Counted from the stretch's first letter, positions 1 through 7,237 are shown. The stretch: DNA of 7,587 bases from JABDPF01 sp037384065 (GCA_037384065.1 JARROJ010000099.1:1-7587), one strand, 5' to 3'. Numbers and translations are program-made. Notes: generated by a model not told the origin, from the letters alone.

Positions 1-87
1 GCCAGCGGCGTGGCGTCGCCATTCAGGTCGAACCATCTCCGTTTTTGACTGGCCGCTGTCTCCAGGCGTCCCTCGTGACCTGGAAGC
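1..87. other. Left-edge non-coding stretch
   Basis: Downstream of the UrcA-family stop. It contains a 5-base stem (CCAGG 62-66 with CCTGG 79-83) and a widely spaced inverted pair (CAGCGGC 3-9, GCCGCTG 52-58). Neither carries a terminator-like T-run. I recognise no coding sequence in it. Confidence 0.3.
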
Positions 88-507
88 CTATTGGGCCGCG
101 GTGATCGCCGCTTGTTTTTCAGCCATGGCGCTCTTGATGGCGCGCTCGACACAACGCCGCGCATCCCGGCTGCGGGAATCACCGAGCGGGAACATCGCGT
201 TGAGCTTTTTGCAGGAATCCTTTGCCATTTGTTCGATCCGCGACTCGAGTTCCTTGACGTCGGCGTGTTTCGACAGGTCGAGGTCGCCGATATACAGCTT
301 GCGCGTCAGTTCGACCACCTCCGTCTTGACGGTCGGATCGGCCGCGCTGTGGAGCGCCTTGCGTTCCACGCTCATCGGCGCCTGCACGATGATCTCCTCC
401 ATTTTGTCGTTTTCGTCACTGGCCAGGGCCGGCGCGAGACCGAGCATCAGGATTGTGACCGTAGCAAGCACGGTTTTCATTTTCATGGTGCAAATGTTCT
501 GTTTCAT
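88..507 (-). CDS. UrcA-family small exported protein
   Basis: A 139-residue protein with a typical Sec signal peptide: Lys-containing N-terminus, hydrophobic stretch at about residues 11-27, probable cleavage after an Ala near 27-29. The mature part has the UrcA-family pattern: a beta-like segment ending in GDLDLSK (74-80), then a helical region with two Cys residues (99 and 119) that could form a disulfide, and an Ala/Lys-rich helix to the end. The family is of unknown function and presumed periplasmic. The start at 507 is chosen because a strong Shine-Dalgarno (GGGAGGA) lies 4 bases upstream; Met8 and Met10 are possible alternatives. The early mature region (37-44, EEIIVQAP) looks like a TonB box. 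It lies 143 bases downstream of the sulfotransferase gene on the same strand and may be the last gene of the receptor operon or have its own promoter. Family assignment rests on pattern recognition only. Confidence 0.82.
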   Translation of the reverse strand: MKQNICTMKMKTVLATVTILMLGLAPALASDENDKMEEIIVQAPMSVERKALHSAADPTVKTEVVELTRKLYIGDLDLSKHADVKELESRIEQMAKDSCKKLNAMFPLGDSRSRDARRCVERAIKSAMAEKQAAITAAQ

Positions 508-650
508 GGTGTCCTCCCTTGCATGGAGCAGTGCGCTGTTACGCGTACCACTCCGTATTGAGCGTCGGAGTTCTGGCCAAACGTCGCATGTCCGGCCTTG
601 CCCCGCACGATGAATGGATTCAACTTTTCATGCGGCTTCGCGAGCGTTCC
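508..650. other. Intergenic gap between sulfotransferase and UrcA-family genes
   Basis: This gap contains the urcA ribosome binding site. Just past the sulfotransferase stop there is a weak imperfect stem: CCGCA at 603-607 with TGCGG at 631-635, and inside it TGAA at 611-614 with TTCA at 627-630. A second 5-base stem (CTCCG/CGGAG) lies near 571-590. Neither is followed by a T-run, so no intrinsic terminator is supported. I found no convincing -35/-10 pair for urcA. Read-through from the upstream genes is therefore as likely as a separate promoter. Confidence 0.4.
512..518 (-). promoter_or_regulatory. Strong ribosome binding site of the UrcA-family gene
   Basis: On the minus strand GGGAGGA sits 4 bases before the ATG at 507. 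It is one of the best Shine-Dalgarno matches in the window. It fixes the start at residue 1 rather than at the internal Met8 or Met10. Confidence 0.7.
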
Positions 651-2711
651 TCAGGAACGATCCCATTCGGCGAGCGCCGGTCCGAGCGCGCGCTCGAGTG
701 GGCCGAGAAAGGGTTCGAAGTGGCGCCACTGCGCTTTCCCCGACGTGTAGATCGGCTGACGGACCTGCTCGGAACTGGGCGTTCGCACCGGGCGGTCGGA
801 CTGGTGGAATCTGATGCAGTTTTCTTCGAACGGCAGCCCGAGGTAATCGAGAATACGCCGCACCTGCGCTTCCAGGTCGTCGACCACGTCCTCGTACCGC
901 ACCCGCAGCACCCTGCCCGGCAATACCCGGTCCCAGTGCGCCATCAGTTCGACGTAGGACCGATAATAGCGTCCGATTTCCTCCAGCCCATAGGTGAATT
1001 CCTGGCCCTGGGCGAACAACTGCTTGAAGCCGCTGAAGCAGCAGGCCATCGGGTGGCGCCGCGCGTCGATAATCCTGGCATTGGGCAGAATCAGGTGGAT
1101 CAGGCCGATGTGACGGAAGTTGTTGGGCATCTTGTCGATGAAAAACGGCGCGCCCGACCGGTAGATCCGCGTATCCTCGATGTACTTTTCGCCGAATTGC
1201 CGCAGTCGGTCCGGATCGATTTCCTCCAGGATTGCCGGGTAATGGGATTTTTCGCCGATCCGCAGACGGCCGCTCAGGCGATGCACCAGGGCCAGGATGT
1301 TAGGCAGCTCCATGGTGCCGTCGACTTGCGAGTGTGAAGCCAGGATCTGTTCGAGCAACGTCGATCCGGCGCGCGGCAGTCCGACGATGAAGATCGGATC
1401 CCGCGCCCGGCACCCGCTGCCGGAATGTTGCGTGAACAGGTCCGCCTTGCATACCCGGCGTTGTGCGGCGAGATCTTCGTCCGTCTGGTCCGGGTCATAG
1501 CGGGTCTCTTCCTGCTTGAGGGCATTACCCCGCTCGTAATCCGCGAACGACTCCTCGAACGACTTTCGCTCCTCCAGCGCCTTGCCAAGCGCGAAGCACA
1601 GGTGATAGCGGTCGTCCAGCCGGATCTCCGGGCGACTTTCCTGCCGCCGCATGTCCCGCAACTCGGAATCCTCGAAGGCATAGGTTTTCAGGTTTGCCAG
1701 GCTCCACCAGGCGTCGCCGAAATCGGGCCGGACCCGGATCGCACCCCGGTACGCTTCGACCGCATCTTCGAACCGACCAACGGTCTTGAGGGCGTGGCCG
1801 CGCACTAGGTGCGTCCCCGGCAGCTGTGGGTGTACGGCTATGACGTCGTCGTATACCGACAACGCCGTCTCGTAATCGCCGACGGCCAGGCTTTCGTTCG
1901 CATAGGCCAGTTCGAACGTCGGCTGGCCCGGACTGCGCCGCCGCAGATCTGTGGCTTGCTCCAGCGCCTGGGCGTACTTCTGGCGCTTGTGCAGCACATT
2001 GACGTAATCGAGACGGACCGCCAGGTTGTCCGGTTCGAACTCGAGCGCGCTTTCGAGCAGGAACTCGGCGTCGTCGAGCACCTGGAGGCGAACGCCGAGC
2101 TCGGCCAGCAAACGCATGCCTTCGACATGGCGGGGATGCTCGCGCAGGAACGCGCGGCACAATCGCTCGGCCGGATACAGGCGACCCTCATGCAGCATGC
2201 TGATCACGCTGACCAATTCGCGCGGCAGGTTTTCGAGCCGCTCCATCTGCTCGGTCGCCCCCTGCGCCGCTTCCGGATCACCCAGCCTGAAATCGAGTTC
2301 ACGAAGTCTGCGCCAACTGGCCAGCAGCGCGGGATTGAGCGCCACCGCCTGTCGATAGGCCGCTCGTGCGTCTTCGATCAGCTCGAGCGCCAGGTAATTG
2401 TGACCGGCCTCCTGGAACGCGCGCGCATAAGCGGGGCGCAGGCCCTGCAGACGGACCAGCGTGGCCAGCGCCTCCCCGGGCTGTTTCAGGTAACGCTGGC
2501 AGACCGCCAGCAGGTACAGCGCCTCGGTGTCGTCGGCGTCGCGTTCGAGCACGCGCTGCACAACGGCGGCAGCCTGGTCCGGCCGGCCCTGCCGCAGCAG
2601 GCCGGTGGCCTGCTCGACGCTCGCTGCCGACTCAGTAGTAGTCGAAGCCGAGACGAATCCCAATGGTGCGCGGCCGGTTGGTCGTGATCCTGGGGATGTC
2701 ATCCTGAACAT
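651..2711 (-). CDS. TPR-repeat sulfotransferase family protein
   Basis: A 686-residue two-part protein. Residues ~32-335 hold about eight tetratricopeptide repeats with the usual 34-residue spacing and Gly/Ala/Pro positions (e.g. 302-335). Residues ~438-640 are a PAPS-dependent sulfotransferase domain. The 5'-phosphosulfate loop is at 439-456 (IFIVGLPRAGSTLLEQIL), DKMPNNFRHIG at 526-536, the 3'-phosphate segment with RRHP at 551-554, and SSEQVRQPIY at 646-655 near the C-terminus. Family members transfer sulfate from PAPS to an acceptor hydroxyl or Tyr; the acceptor cannot be read here, and the TPRs probably hold the substrate or partner. There is no signal peptide, so it is probably cytoplasmic. 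The ATG at 2711 lies 80 bases inside the end of the receptor gene. ATG 2702 and TTG 2663 are alternative starts, and none has a strong Shine-Dalgarno, which fits translational coupling to the receptor. Confidence 0.9.
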   Translation of the reverse strand: MFRMTSPGSRPTGRAPLGFVSASTTTESAASVEQATGLLRQGRPDQAAAVVQRVLERDADDTEALYLLAVCQRYLKQPGEALATLVRLQGLRPAYARAFQEAGHNYLALELIEDARAAYRQAVALNPALLASWRRLRELDFRLGDPEAAQGATEQMERLENLPRELVSVISMLHEGRLYPAERLCRAFLREHPRHVEGMRLLAELGVRLQVLDDAEFLLESALEFEPDNLAVRLDYVNVLHKRQKYAQALEQATDLRRRSPGQPTFELAYANESLAVGDYETALSVYDDVIAVHPQLPGTHLVRGHALKTVGRFEDAVEAYRGAIRVRPDFGDAWWSLANLKTYAFEDSELRDMRRQESRPEIRLDDRYHLCFALGKALEERKSFEESFADYERGNALKQEETRYDPDQTDEDLAAQRRVCKADLFTQHSGSGCRARDPIFIVGLPRAGSTLLEQILASHSQVDGTMELPNILALVHRLSGRLRIGEKSHYPAILEEIDPDRLRQFGEKYIEDTRIYRSGAPFFIDKMPNNFRHIGLIHLILPNARIIDARRHPMACCFSGFKQLFAQGQEFTYGLEEIGRYYRSYVELMAHWDRVLPGRVLRVRYEDVVDDLEAQVRRILDYLGLPFEENCIRFHQSDRPVRTPSSEQVRQPIYTSGKAQWRHFEPFLGPLERALGPALAEWDRS

Positions 2712-5073
2712 TGTAGAACAGCTCCGCCCGCTCGTCGGTCAGGTTGCGTACGAACAGCTCGACGTTCCAGTTGTCGCGGTTCGCGCCAAGGGCAAGGTCG
2801 ACCGTGGTATAGCTGTCCTGGCGCCGCCGGTCCGCAGCGACGATCGAGCTCCAGCTGTCATCGCTGTACTGGATCGCGCCCTGGGCATATACCATCGTGT
2901 TCTCGAGATACCAGTCATAACGGGCCCTCAGGTTGCCCGAAAACTTTGGCGTCAACGCGAGTTCGCTGCCGACCGGCGCGAGTTCGATCACCTCCGAATC
3001 GGTAGCGACCAACTCGGTGTCGATGTACGCGAACGCGCCGAAAAGCGTGAGGTTTTCGGTCGCCGACCAAACGAGATCGCTTTCCAAACCCCGGATTTCC
3101 GAATCCGCGGCGTTGTCGATGAAGGTCAGGATCGAGACGTTGATGGGATCGAAGCGGGATGTCTGCATGTCCTCCCACTCGACGTAGTACACCGCACCGT
3201 TCCACTGCACCGTGCCGCCAGCAAGCCGGGTCTTCCAGCCGAACTCGTAGTTGGTCACGTCGTCCGTGTCATACGTCACCGGCACCGTCGGAAAATCCGG
3301 GTTGAACGACGGCGCGCCGCCGCCGCGGTTCCAGCCGCCGGAGCGAAAACCCTCGGAATAAGTGGCGTAAAACATCGCGTTGGCGGCCGCGAAATAGTTG
3401 ACGGTCAGCTTGGGCACACTGCCGCTGATGTTCAGTGGTTCGGTGGAATGACCGAAGGTCTGGTCGTAATCGCGGCCGCGATCGGAATCGACCGAACCCT
3501 GGAAGATGCCGTTGGTGAAGTTCGAAGACCCGTAGAAGTCCAGGTCCATGTCGTACCAGCGCCAGCCGAGCGCAGCTGTCCATTTGTCCGTGATATCCCA
3601 GGCCACCTCGCCGAACACGGCGATCTGTTCCTCCGCCCGGGTAATGTCGTTAAAAAAGCCGACACCGACCGGGCGGATGTTCGGGTTGATGTTGCGGGCC
3701 GTGGAAATCGGCGCGTTCTGGGCAAAGCCGAGCGCTTCGCTGTTGCCCGGTGGCAGGTAGTAGTAATCGTCCTGTGTTTCCAGCTTGAAATCGTCGTAGA
3801 AAACGCCGGCGATCGCACGTATCGACTTGTCCTGCGGCGTGTAGATACGGAACTCGTGCGTCGAGCGCGTGATGTCCTGGCGACCCTTGAAACCCTTGGT
3901 CGGATCGAGGCACTTGCGCGGGACGGTGATTACGCCCGGGTCGATACCGTAGTTGTCGATGTAATCCGGGTTGTCATAGGTACAGGTGTAATACGCGATG
4001 AATCCGCCGACGTTGTTGTAACCGGTGTAATCCACGGACTGGTCGACCTGCCGGTCGAGATACGCCCCGGCGTAAACCATCTCCAGCGCGCCCATGCGCC
4101 CCTCGACGGTCCACGCAATCTGGTCGAACTCGTCGTTCAGGCTGTCCTCGAAGTAGCGCTGCACTTCGAGATCGCCGAGCGCGGGGTCGTAATCGAAGAC
4201 ACCGTCGGTTTCGAGTTCCTGGGTCATCCAGGTCAGCTGGCCGGTCCAGTCGTCGTTGAACCAGTACTTCGCGCCGATGCGCGCGCCACGGTACGACGCG
4301 TCGTTGAAGTTCTCCTCGACCAGCAGCGCGTTGTCGGCGGTCGCCTGGCTGTAATCGGCGCCGGCCGGCAGGGTCGGGTTGACGTCGGGATCCAGCTGGA
4401 AAACCCCTGGCACGTTGTCGATGTACCCCCCGTAGGTGGCGTTGTAGACCACGGCGCGAACACCCAGCCTGTTTTCGATCACTGGGAAGTTGATGTAGGC
4501 CTCGGTCGTGTAGCTCATGTCGCCGCTCTTCGTGTCCGCGATGCTGGCGTCAAAGCCCGCTTCGAACGCAGTCGGATCCGGCTTGTTCGTAATGTAGCGA
4601 ATGGTGCCGGCCTGCGAACTGATTCCGTACAGCGTTCCCTGCGGGCCCGGCAGCACCTCGATCCGCTCCATGTCAGTCACGTAGACATCGAGATTCCGTC
4701 CCGGTGCGGTGATCGGTTGTTCATCCAGGTAAATGGCGACGTTGGGGGTCGAGCCTTGCGCACCCGAGAGCATTACCGTGATCGCATCGATCGACATCCC
4801 GCGGATGTAAACCTCGTTCTGGCCGGGGCCGCGTCCCCCGACATTGACGTTGGGCAGGAACCGGACGAAGTCCTCGAAGTTGCCGACGTTCAGGTCGTCG
4901 AGCGTGCCTTCGCTCAGCGCCTGCACCGTCACGGGAATATCCTGCATGGATTCCTCGCGCTTGGTGGCGGTGACGGTCACTTCCTCGATCTTGTTTTGCG
5001 CGAACGCGCCGCCCGGCGCGATCGTCGCGGCCAGCCCACAGAGAATGGCGGTCGTCAGGGGTTTTCTGTTCAC
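2632..5073 (-). CDS. TonB-dependent outer-membrane receptor
   Basis: An 813-residue TonB-dependent receptor when started at GTG 5073. That start gives a clean signal peptide (MNRKPLTTAILCGL..., cleavage near AFA-Q at 25-26) and has GAGGGAG about 8 bases upstream. The same frame can be extended to a TTG at 5115, but this adds 14 charged residues before the signal and is disfavoured. The TonB-box region is EEVTVTATKREE at 30-41. The plug domain covers about 43-165 and includes LPGPQGTLYG (141-150) and GTIRYITNKP. A 22-strand-type barrel follows, with YSEGFRSGGWNRGGG in the second half, ending in the outer-membrane signature RLGFDYY with a terminal aromatic residue. Two Cys (about 364 and 388) in a Tyr-rich segment probably form a loop disulfide. 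It should import a large or scarce ligand using TonB energy; the ligand is not identifiable. It leads the minus-strand operon and is divergent from the MarR gene. Confidence 0.95.
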   Translation of the reverse strand: MNRKPLTTAILCGLAATIAPGGAFAQNKIEEVTVTATKREESMQDIPVTVQALSEGTLDDLNVGNFEDFVRFLPNVNVGGRGPGQNEVYIRGMSIDAITVMLSGAQGSTPNVAIYLDEQPITAPGRNLDVYVTDMERIEVLPGPQGTLYGISSQAGTIRYITNKPDPTAFEAGFDASIADTKSGDMSYTTEAYINFPVIENRLGVRAVVYNATYGGYIDNVPGVFQLDPDVNPTLPAGADYSQATADNALLVEENFNDASYRGARIGAKYWFNDDWTGQLTWMTQELETDGVFDYDPALGDLEVQRYFEDSLNDEFDQIAWTVEGRMGALEMVYAGAYLDRQVDQSVDYTGYNNVGGFIAYYTCTYDNPDYIDNYGIDPGVITVPRKCLDPTKGFKGRQDITRSTHEFRIYTPQDKSIRAIAGVFYDDFKLETQDDYYYLPPGNSEALGFAQNAPISTARNINPNIRPVGVGFFNDITRAEEQIAVFGEVAWDITDKWTAALGWRWYDMDLDFYGSSNFTNGIFQGSVDSDRGRDYDQTFGHSTEPLNISGSVPKLTVNYFAAANAMFYATYSEGFRSGGWNRGGGAPSFNPDFPTVPVTYDTDDVTNYEFGWKTRLAGGTVQWNGAVYYVEWEDMQTSRFDPINVSILTFIDNAADSEIRGLESDLVWSATENLTLFGAFAYIDTELVATDSEVIELAPVGSELALTPKFSGNLRARYDWYLENTMVYAQGAIQYSDDSWSSIVAADRRRQDSYTTVDLALGANRDNWNVELFVRNLTDERAELFYNVQDDIPRITTNRPRTIGIRLGFDYY

Positions 5074-5106
5074 GTTTTGGCTCCCTCGATGTCGAACGTG
5101 CGGCAC

Positions 5107-5142
5107 ATCAAACAATGCATTGTATACGATGTATTTTTTGAT
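5107..5142. promoter_or_regulatory. 36-base imperfect palindrome, candidate operator of the receptor operon
   Basis: The left half ATCAAACAATGCATTGTA and the right half TACGATGTATTTTTTGAT are reverse complements at 15 of 18 positions, centred on GTA|TAC. The site lies 34 bases upstream of the receptor GTG start. A minus-strand -10-like hexamer (TACAAT, + positions 5119-5124) sits in the centre, so a bound dimer would block the promoter. No good -35 pairs with it (the 17-base position reads GTGTTA). MarR-family proteins bind such inverted repeats, and a MarR gene starts 164 bases away. The symmetry is seen directly; the operator role is inferred. Confidence 0.55.
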
Positions 5143-5163
5143 AACACTATCGGGTCATTATTG

Positions 5164-5185
5164 AATTGATACAGTTTTATCAATT
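5164..5185. promoter_or_regulatory. 22-base inverted repeat, candidate MarR operator
   Basis: AATTGATA and TATCAATT are perfect 8-base inverted repeats around CAGTTT. The repeat overlaps the -35 hexamer and spacer of the candidate rightward promoter, so it would suit autorepression by the MarR protein. It shares the short element ATCAA/TTGAT with the outer arms of the palindrome at 5107-5142, but the spacings differ. Confidence 0.45.
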
Positions 5186-5194
5186 ATTTATGGT
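5166..5194 (+). promoter_or_regulatory. Candidate sigma70 promoter for the MarR gene
   Basis: TTGATA (5166-5171, 5 of 6 to consensus) is followed after 17 bases by TATGGT (5189-5194, 4 of 6). This would start transcription near 5201 and leave a leader of about 105 bases before the ATG. The AT-rich setting raises the chance of a random match. Confidence 0.4.
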
Positions 5195-5305
5195 TTCAAT
5201 CGGTTTCCCCATGTCATTTGTAGTCAATGTATTAAAGCGCCTATTCGATGCGATCGGGCGCAGGAAAGCCTGCGTGGTCGGCGCGAGCCGGGTTATGATT
5301 CCGAA

Positions 5306-5803
5306 ATGGCTTCCGAGGACATCCTGATTGCGCTGCGGCGCATCATGCGCGCCATTGACCTGCACTCGAAGAAACTCGAGCGCAGCGCGGGGTTGACCGT
5401 GCCGCAGATCCTGATCCTGCAGACGATCGGAGAGGCGGATAGCCTCGGCGTGAGCGAGATTGCGCGCCGTGTCAGCCTGAGCCAGGGCACGGTGACCTCC
5501 ATCATCGATCGCATGGTCCGCAAGGACCTGGTTCAGCGAACCCGGAACGACGCCGACCGGCGTGTCGTCAGCATTTCACTGACCGGCGCGGGCGCGAAAC
5601 AGCTGGATCTCGCGCCCGGCCTGCTCCAGGAGGAGTTCATCAGCCGTTTCGACGCGCTGGAATCCTGGGAACAGAAAATGTTGACGGCGGCGGTCGAGCG
5701 TATCGCCGCGATCATGGACGCCGAATCCGTCGATGCGTCGCCGATTCTTCAGACCGGCGAGATCGTACCGGTCAATTCCGAAAACAACGGAAGGAATTCC
5801 TAG
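5306..5803 (+). CDS. MarR-family transcriptional regulator
   Basis: A 165-residue winged helix-turn-helix protein of the usual MarR length. Helices at 10-28 and about 105-137 form the dimer region. The DNA-binding part is GVSEIARRVSLSQGTVTSII (48-67) and the wing carries the family motif NDADRR (81-86), followed by VVSISLT. It has a polar C-terminal tail (141-165, starting SVDASPILQTGE). Tails of this kind occur, as far as I recall, in MarR regulators linked to compatible-solute genes such as EctR, which would match the BCCT neighbour; this is tentative. The ATG at 5306 is the first in frame and gives the usual start, but no clear Shine-Dalgarno precedes it. It is divergent from the receptor operon and convergent with the BCCT gene, and the stop codons share CTAG at 5800-5803. 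Likely targets are its own promoter and the receptor promoter. Confidence 0.9.
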   Translation: MASEDILIALRRIMRAIDLHSKKLERSAGLTVPQILILQTIGEADSLGVSEIARRVSLSQGTVTSIIDRMVRKDLVQRTRNDADRRVVSISLTGAGAKQLDLAPGLLQEEFISRFDALESWEQKMLTAAVERIAAIMDAESVDASPILQTGEIVPVNSENNGRNS

Positions 5804-7226
5804 GCCGAACGGCGCGGCATTTCCTGCCGGAACGATCGGTACAGTCCGAAACACATCGCGACCAGCACCAGTGCGAACGGCAGGCCGGTGGAAATCGCCG
5901 CCGTCTGCAGGGCCAGCAATCCGCCGCCCGCCAACAGAACCGCCGCGACCACTCCCTCGGTAACCGCCCAGAAGATGCGCTGTGCGATCGGCGGATTCAG
6001 GTTGCCGCCCGCCGTGATGATGTCGATCACGAGCGAACCGGAGTCGGACGAGGTGATGAAAAACACGAACACCAGCAGGATGCCGAGGATCGAGGTCAGC
6101 ATCGAGAGCGGGTAATGGTCAAGCAACTTGAACAGCGCGGTCGCCATGTTCTGGTTCACGGACGCCGCGACCCCGATGCCCTCGTACAGTTCGGCGTATA
6201 TCGCCGTACCGCCGAACACGCTGAACCAGATGAAGCTTAACAGTGCCGGCACGAGCAGCACGCCGCCGAGAAACTCCCGTACTGTGCGGCCGCGTGAAAT
6301 CCGCGCAATGAACATGCCGACGAAGGGCGACCAGGCGATCCACCAGGTCCAGTAGAACAGTGTCCAGTTGCCCTGCCATTCGGAGTCCATCCGGTACGTC
6401 GAGGTCCAGCTGCCCAGTATCAGCAGGTTCTGCAGGTAATGCCCGGTGTTCTGGACCGTCGAGTTGAGCAGGAACAGGGTCGGGCCCGTGAACAACAGAA
6501 ACTGATCCGCGAGCTCATTCCTGTCGGCGCGCAAGAGGTGCGGGTGCGGCTGCCCGAGGGCGCGCAGGTGCAGCGCGTGCGGGCGACGCCGAACAGCGTG
6601 GCGACCACCGCCAGCACATCGATAACGGTTCCCGCCGGGCCGTAGATACGGTCGCCGATAATCGGGTAAAACGCGCTGCGTATGGTCAGCGGAAGACCGC
6701 GGTTGTAGCTGAAATACGCCAGCGACAGGGCCACCAGCGCGTAGATGCTCCAGGCGTGCAGACCCCAGTGCAGGAAGGTCAGGTCCATCGCCCGGGTCGC
6801 GGCCGCGAACGTGCCGCCGGTCATACCCGGCGGGCTGTGGAAGTGCAGCACCGGCTCGGCCACGCCGTAGAACAGCAGCCCGATGCCCATCCCCGCGCTG
6901 AACAGCATGGCGAACCAGGTCGTCCGCGAGAAGTCCGGCCGGGCGTCCGGGCCGCCGATCCGAATCTGGCCGAAGCGGCTGAGCGCCAGGTAGACACAGA
7001 ACAACAGGAATCCCTGGACGAATAGAATGAGCAACCAGCCAAAATAGGTCGTAATCGAGTTCTTGATGACGGTGAAAAAGGCCTCGGCGCCGCCCAGGTT
7101 GAGCAGGGTCGCGAACACGACCGAGATGATCACGAACGCGGACACGCCGAAAACGGTCGGGTGCAGATGCAGATCGATGATGCCGAATTTGAGTTTGCGG
7201 GAAAGTTTTGCCCGTTGCGGCGCCAT
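5800..7226 (-). pseudogene. BCCT-family betaine/choline/carnitine transporter, internally substituted and frameshifted
   Basis: The 5' part (7226 down to 6582, 215 residues) is a normal BCCT N-terminus: TM3 with GMGIGLLFYG (112-121), HWGLHAWSIYAL, GLPLTIRSAFYPIIGDRIYGP (about 178-197), and TM5 starting VVATLFGVA. The 3' part (6501 down to 5803, 233 codons in another frame) resumes at LLFTGPTLFLLN. It keeps the aromatic substrate box WTLFYWTWWIAWSPFVG (TM8), the ISRGRTVREF loop and SSDSGSLVIDIITAGG (TM10). Family members continue from FGVA with TSLGLG and need about 65-70 further residues (rest of TM5, TM6, start of TM7). Here only about 80 unrelated bases fill that place, and the frame is lost. 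Intact proteins are Na+- or H+-coupled osmolyte carriers; GMGIGL resembles betaine carriers such as BetP. ATG 7226 has AGGAGA 5 bases upstream. As written the gene cannot make a working carrier, unless the defect is an assembly error. Confidence 0.85.
6502..6581. other. Replacement block inside the BCCT gene
   Basis: These roughly 80 bases lie between the last recognisable residue of the BCCT 5' part (Ala215, codon 6582-6584) and the first of the 3' part (codon 6499-6501). In none of the three minus-strand frames does it resemble BCCT TM5-TM7: the upstream frame reads RTRCTCAPSGSRTRT and the downstream frame HALHLRALGQPHPHL. On the plus strand it reads open as LIRELIPVGAQEVRVRLPEG and onward, with G or C at nearly all third positions. 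That looks like a beta-strand stretch of a real protein. The junctions are uncertain by several bases. Confidence 0.55.
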
Positions 7227-7231
7227 GCCGA

Positions 7232-7237
7232 TCTCCT
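7232..7237 (-). promoter_or_regulatory. Ribosome binding site of the BCCT gene
   Basis: AGGAGA on the minus strand, 5 bases before the ATG at 7226. A good site that fixes the start and indicates the gene was translated before it was damaged. Confidence 0.65.

Noticed and set aside
603..635. Possible terminator after the sulfotransferase gene
   Set aside because: The stem is short and bulged and has no T-run on the minus strand. I list it only as weak structure.
519..2687. Long plus-strand frames opposite the sulfotransferase gene
   Set aside because: Antisense shadows of the TPR/sulfotransferase coding sequence, with low-complexity Arg/Gln/Val-rich translations and no motifs.
2527..5169. 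An 880-codon open frame on the plus strand opposite the receptor gene
   Set aside because: It is a shadow frame created by GC-rich codon bias. The minus strand encodes a clear full-length TonB receptor, and the plus translation resembles no family I know.
6502..6581. An insertion sequence or transposon scar in the BCCT gene
   Set aside because: I see no terminal inverted repeats or target-site duplication, and host sequence is missing as well as added. A simple transposition would not remove about 200 bases.
6420..7226. The BCCT 5' part as an intact shorter transporter of 268 residues
   Set aside because: The last ~50 residues are a Cys/Arg/Ser-rich out-of-frame tail with no membrane character, so this is a truncated product and not a variant family.
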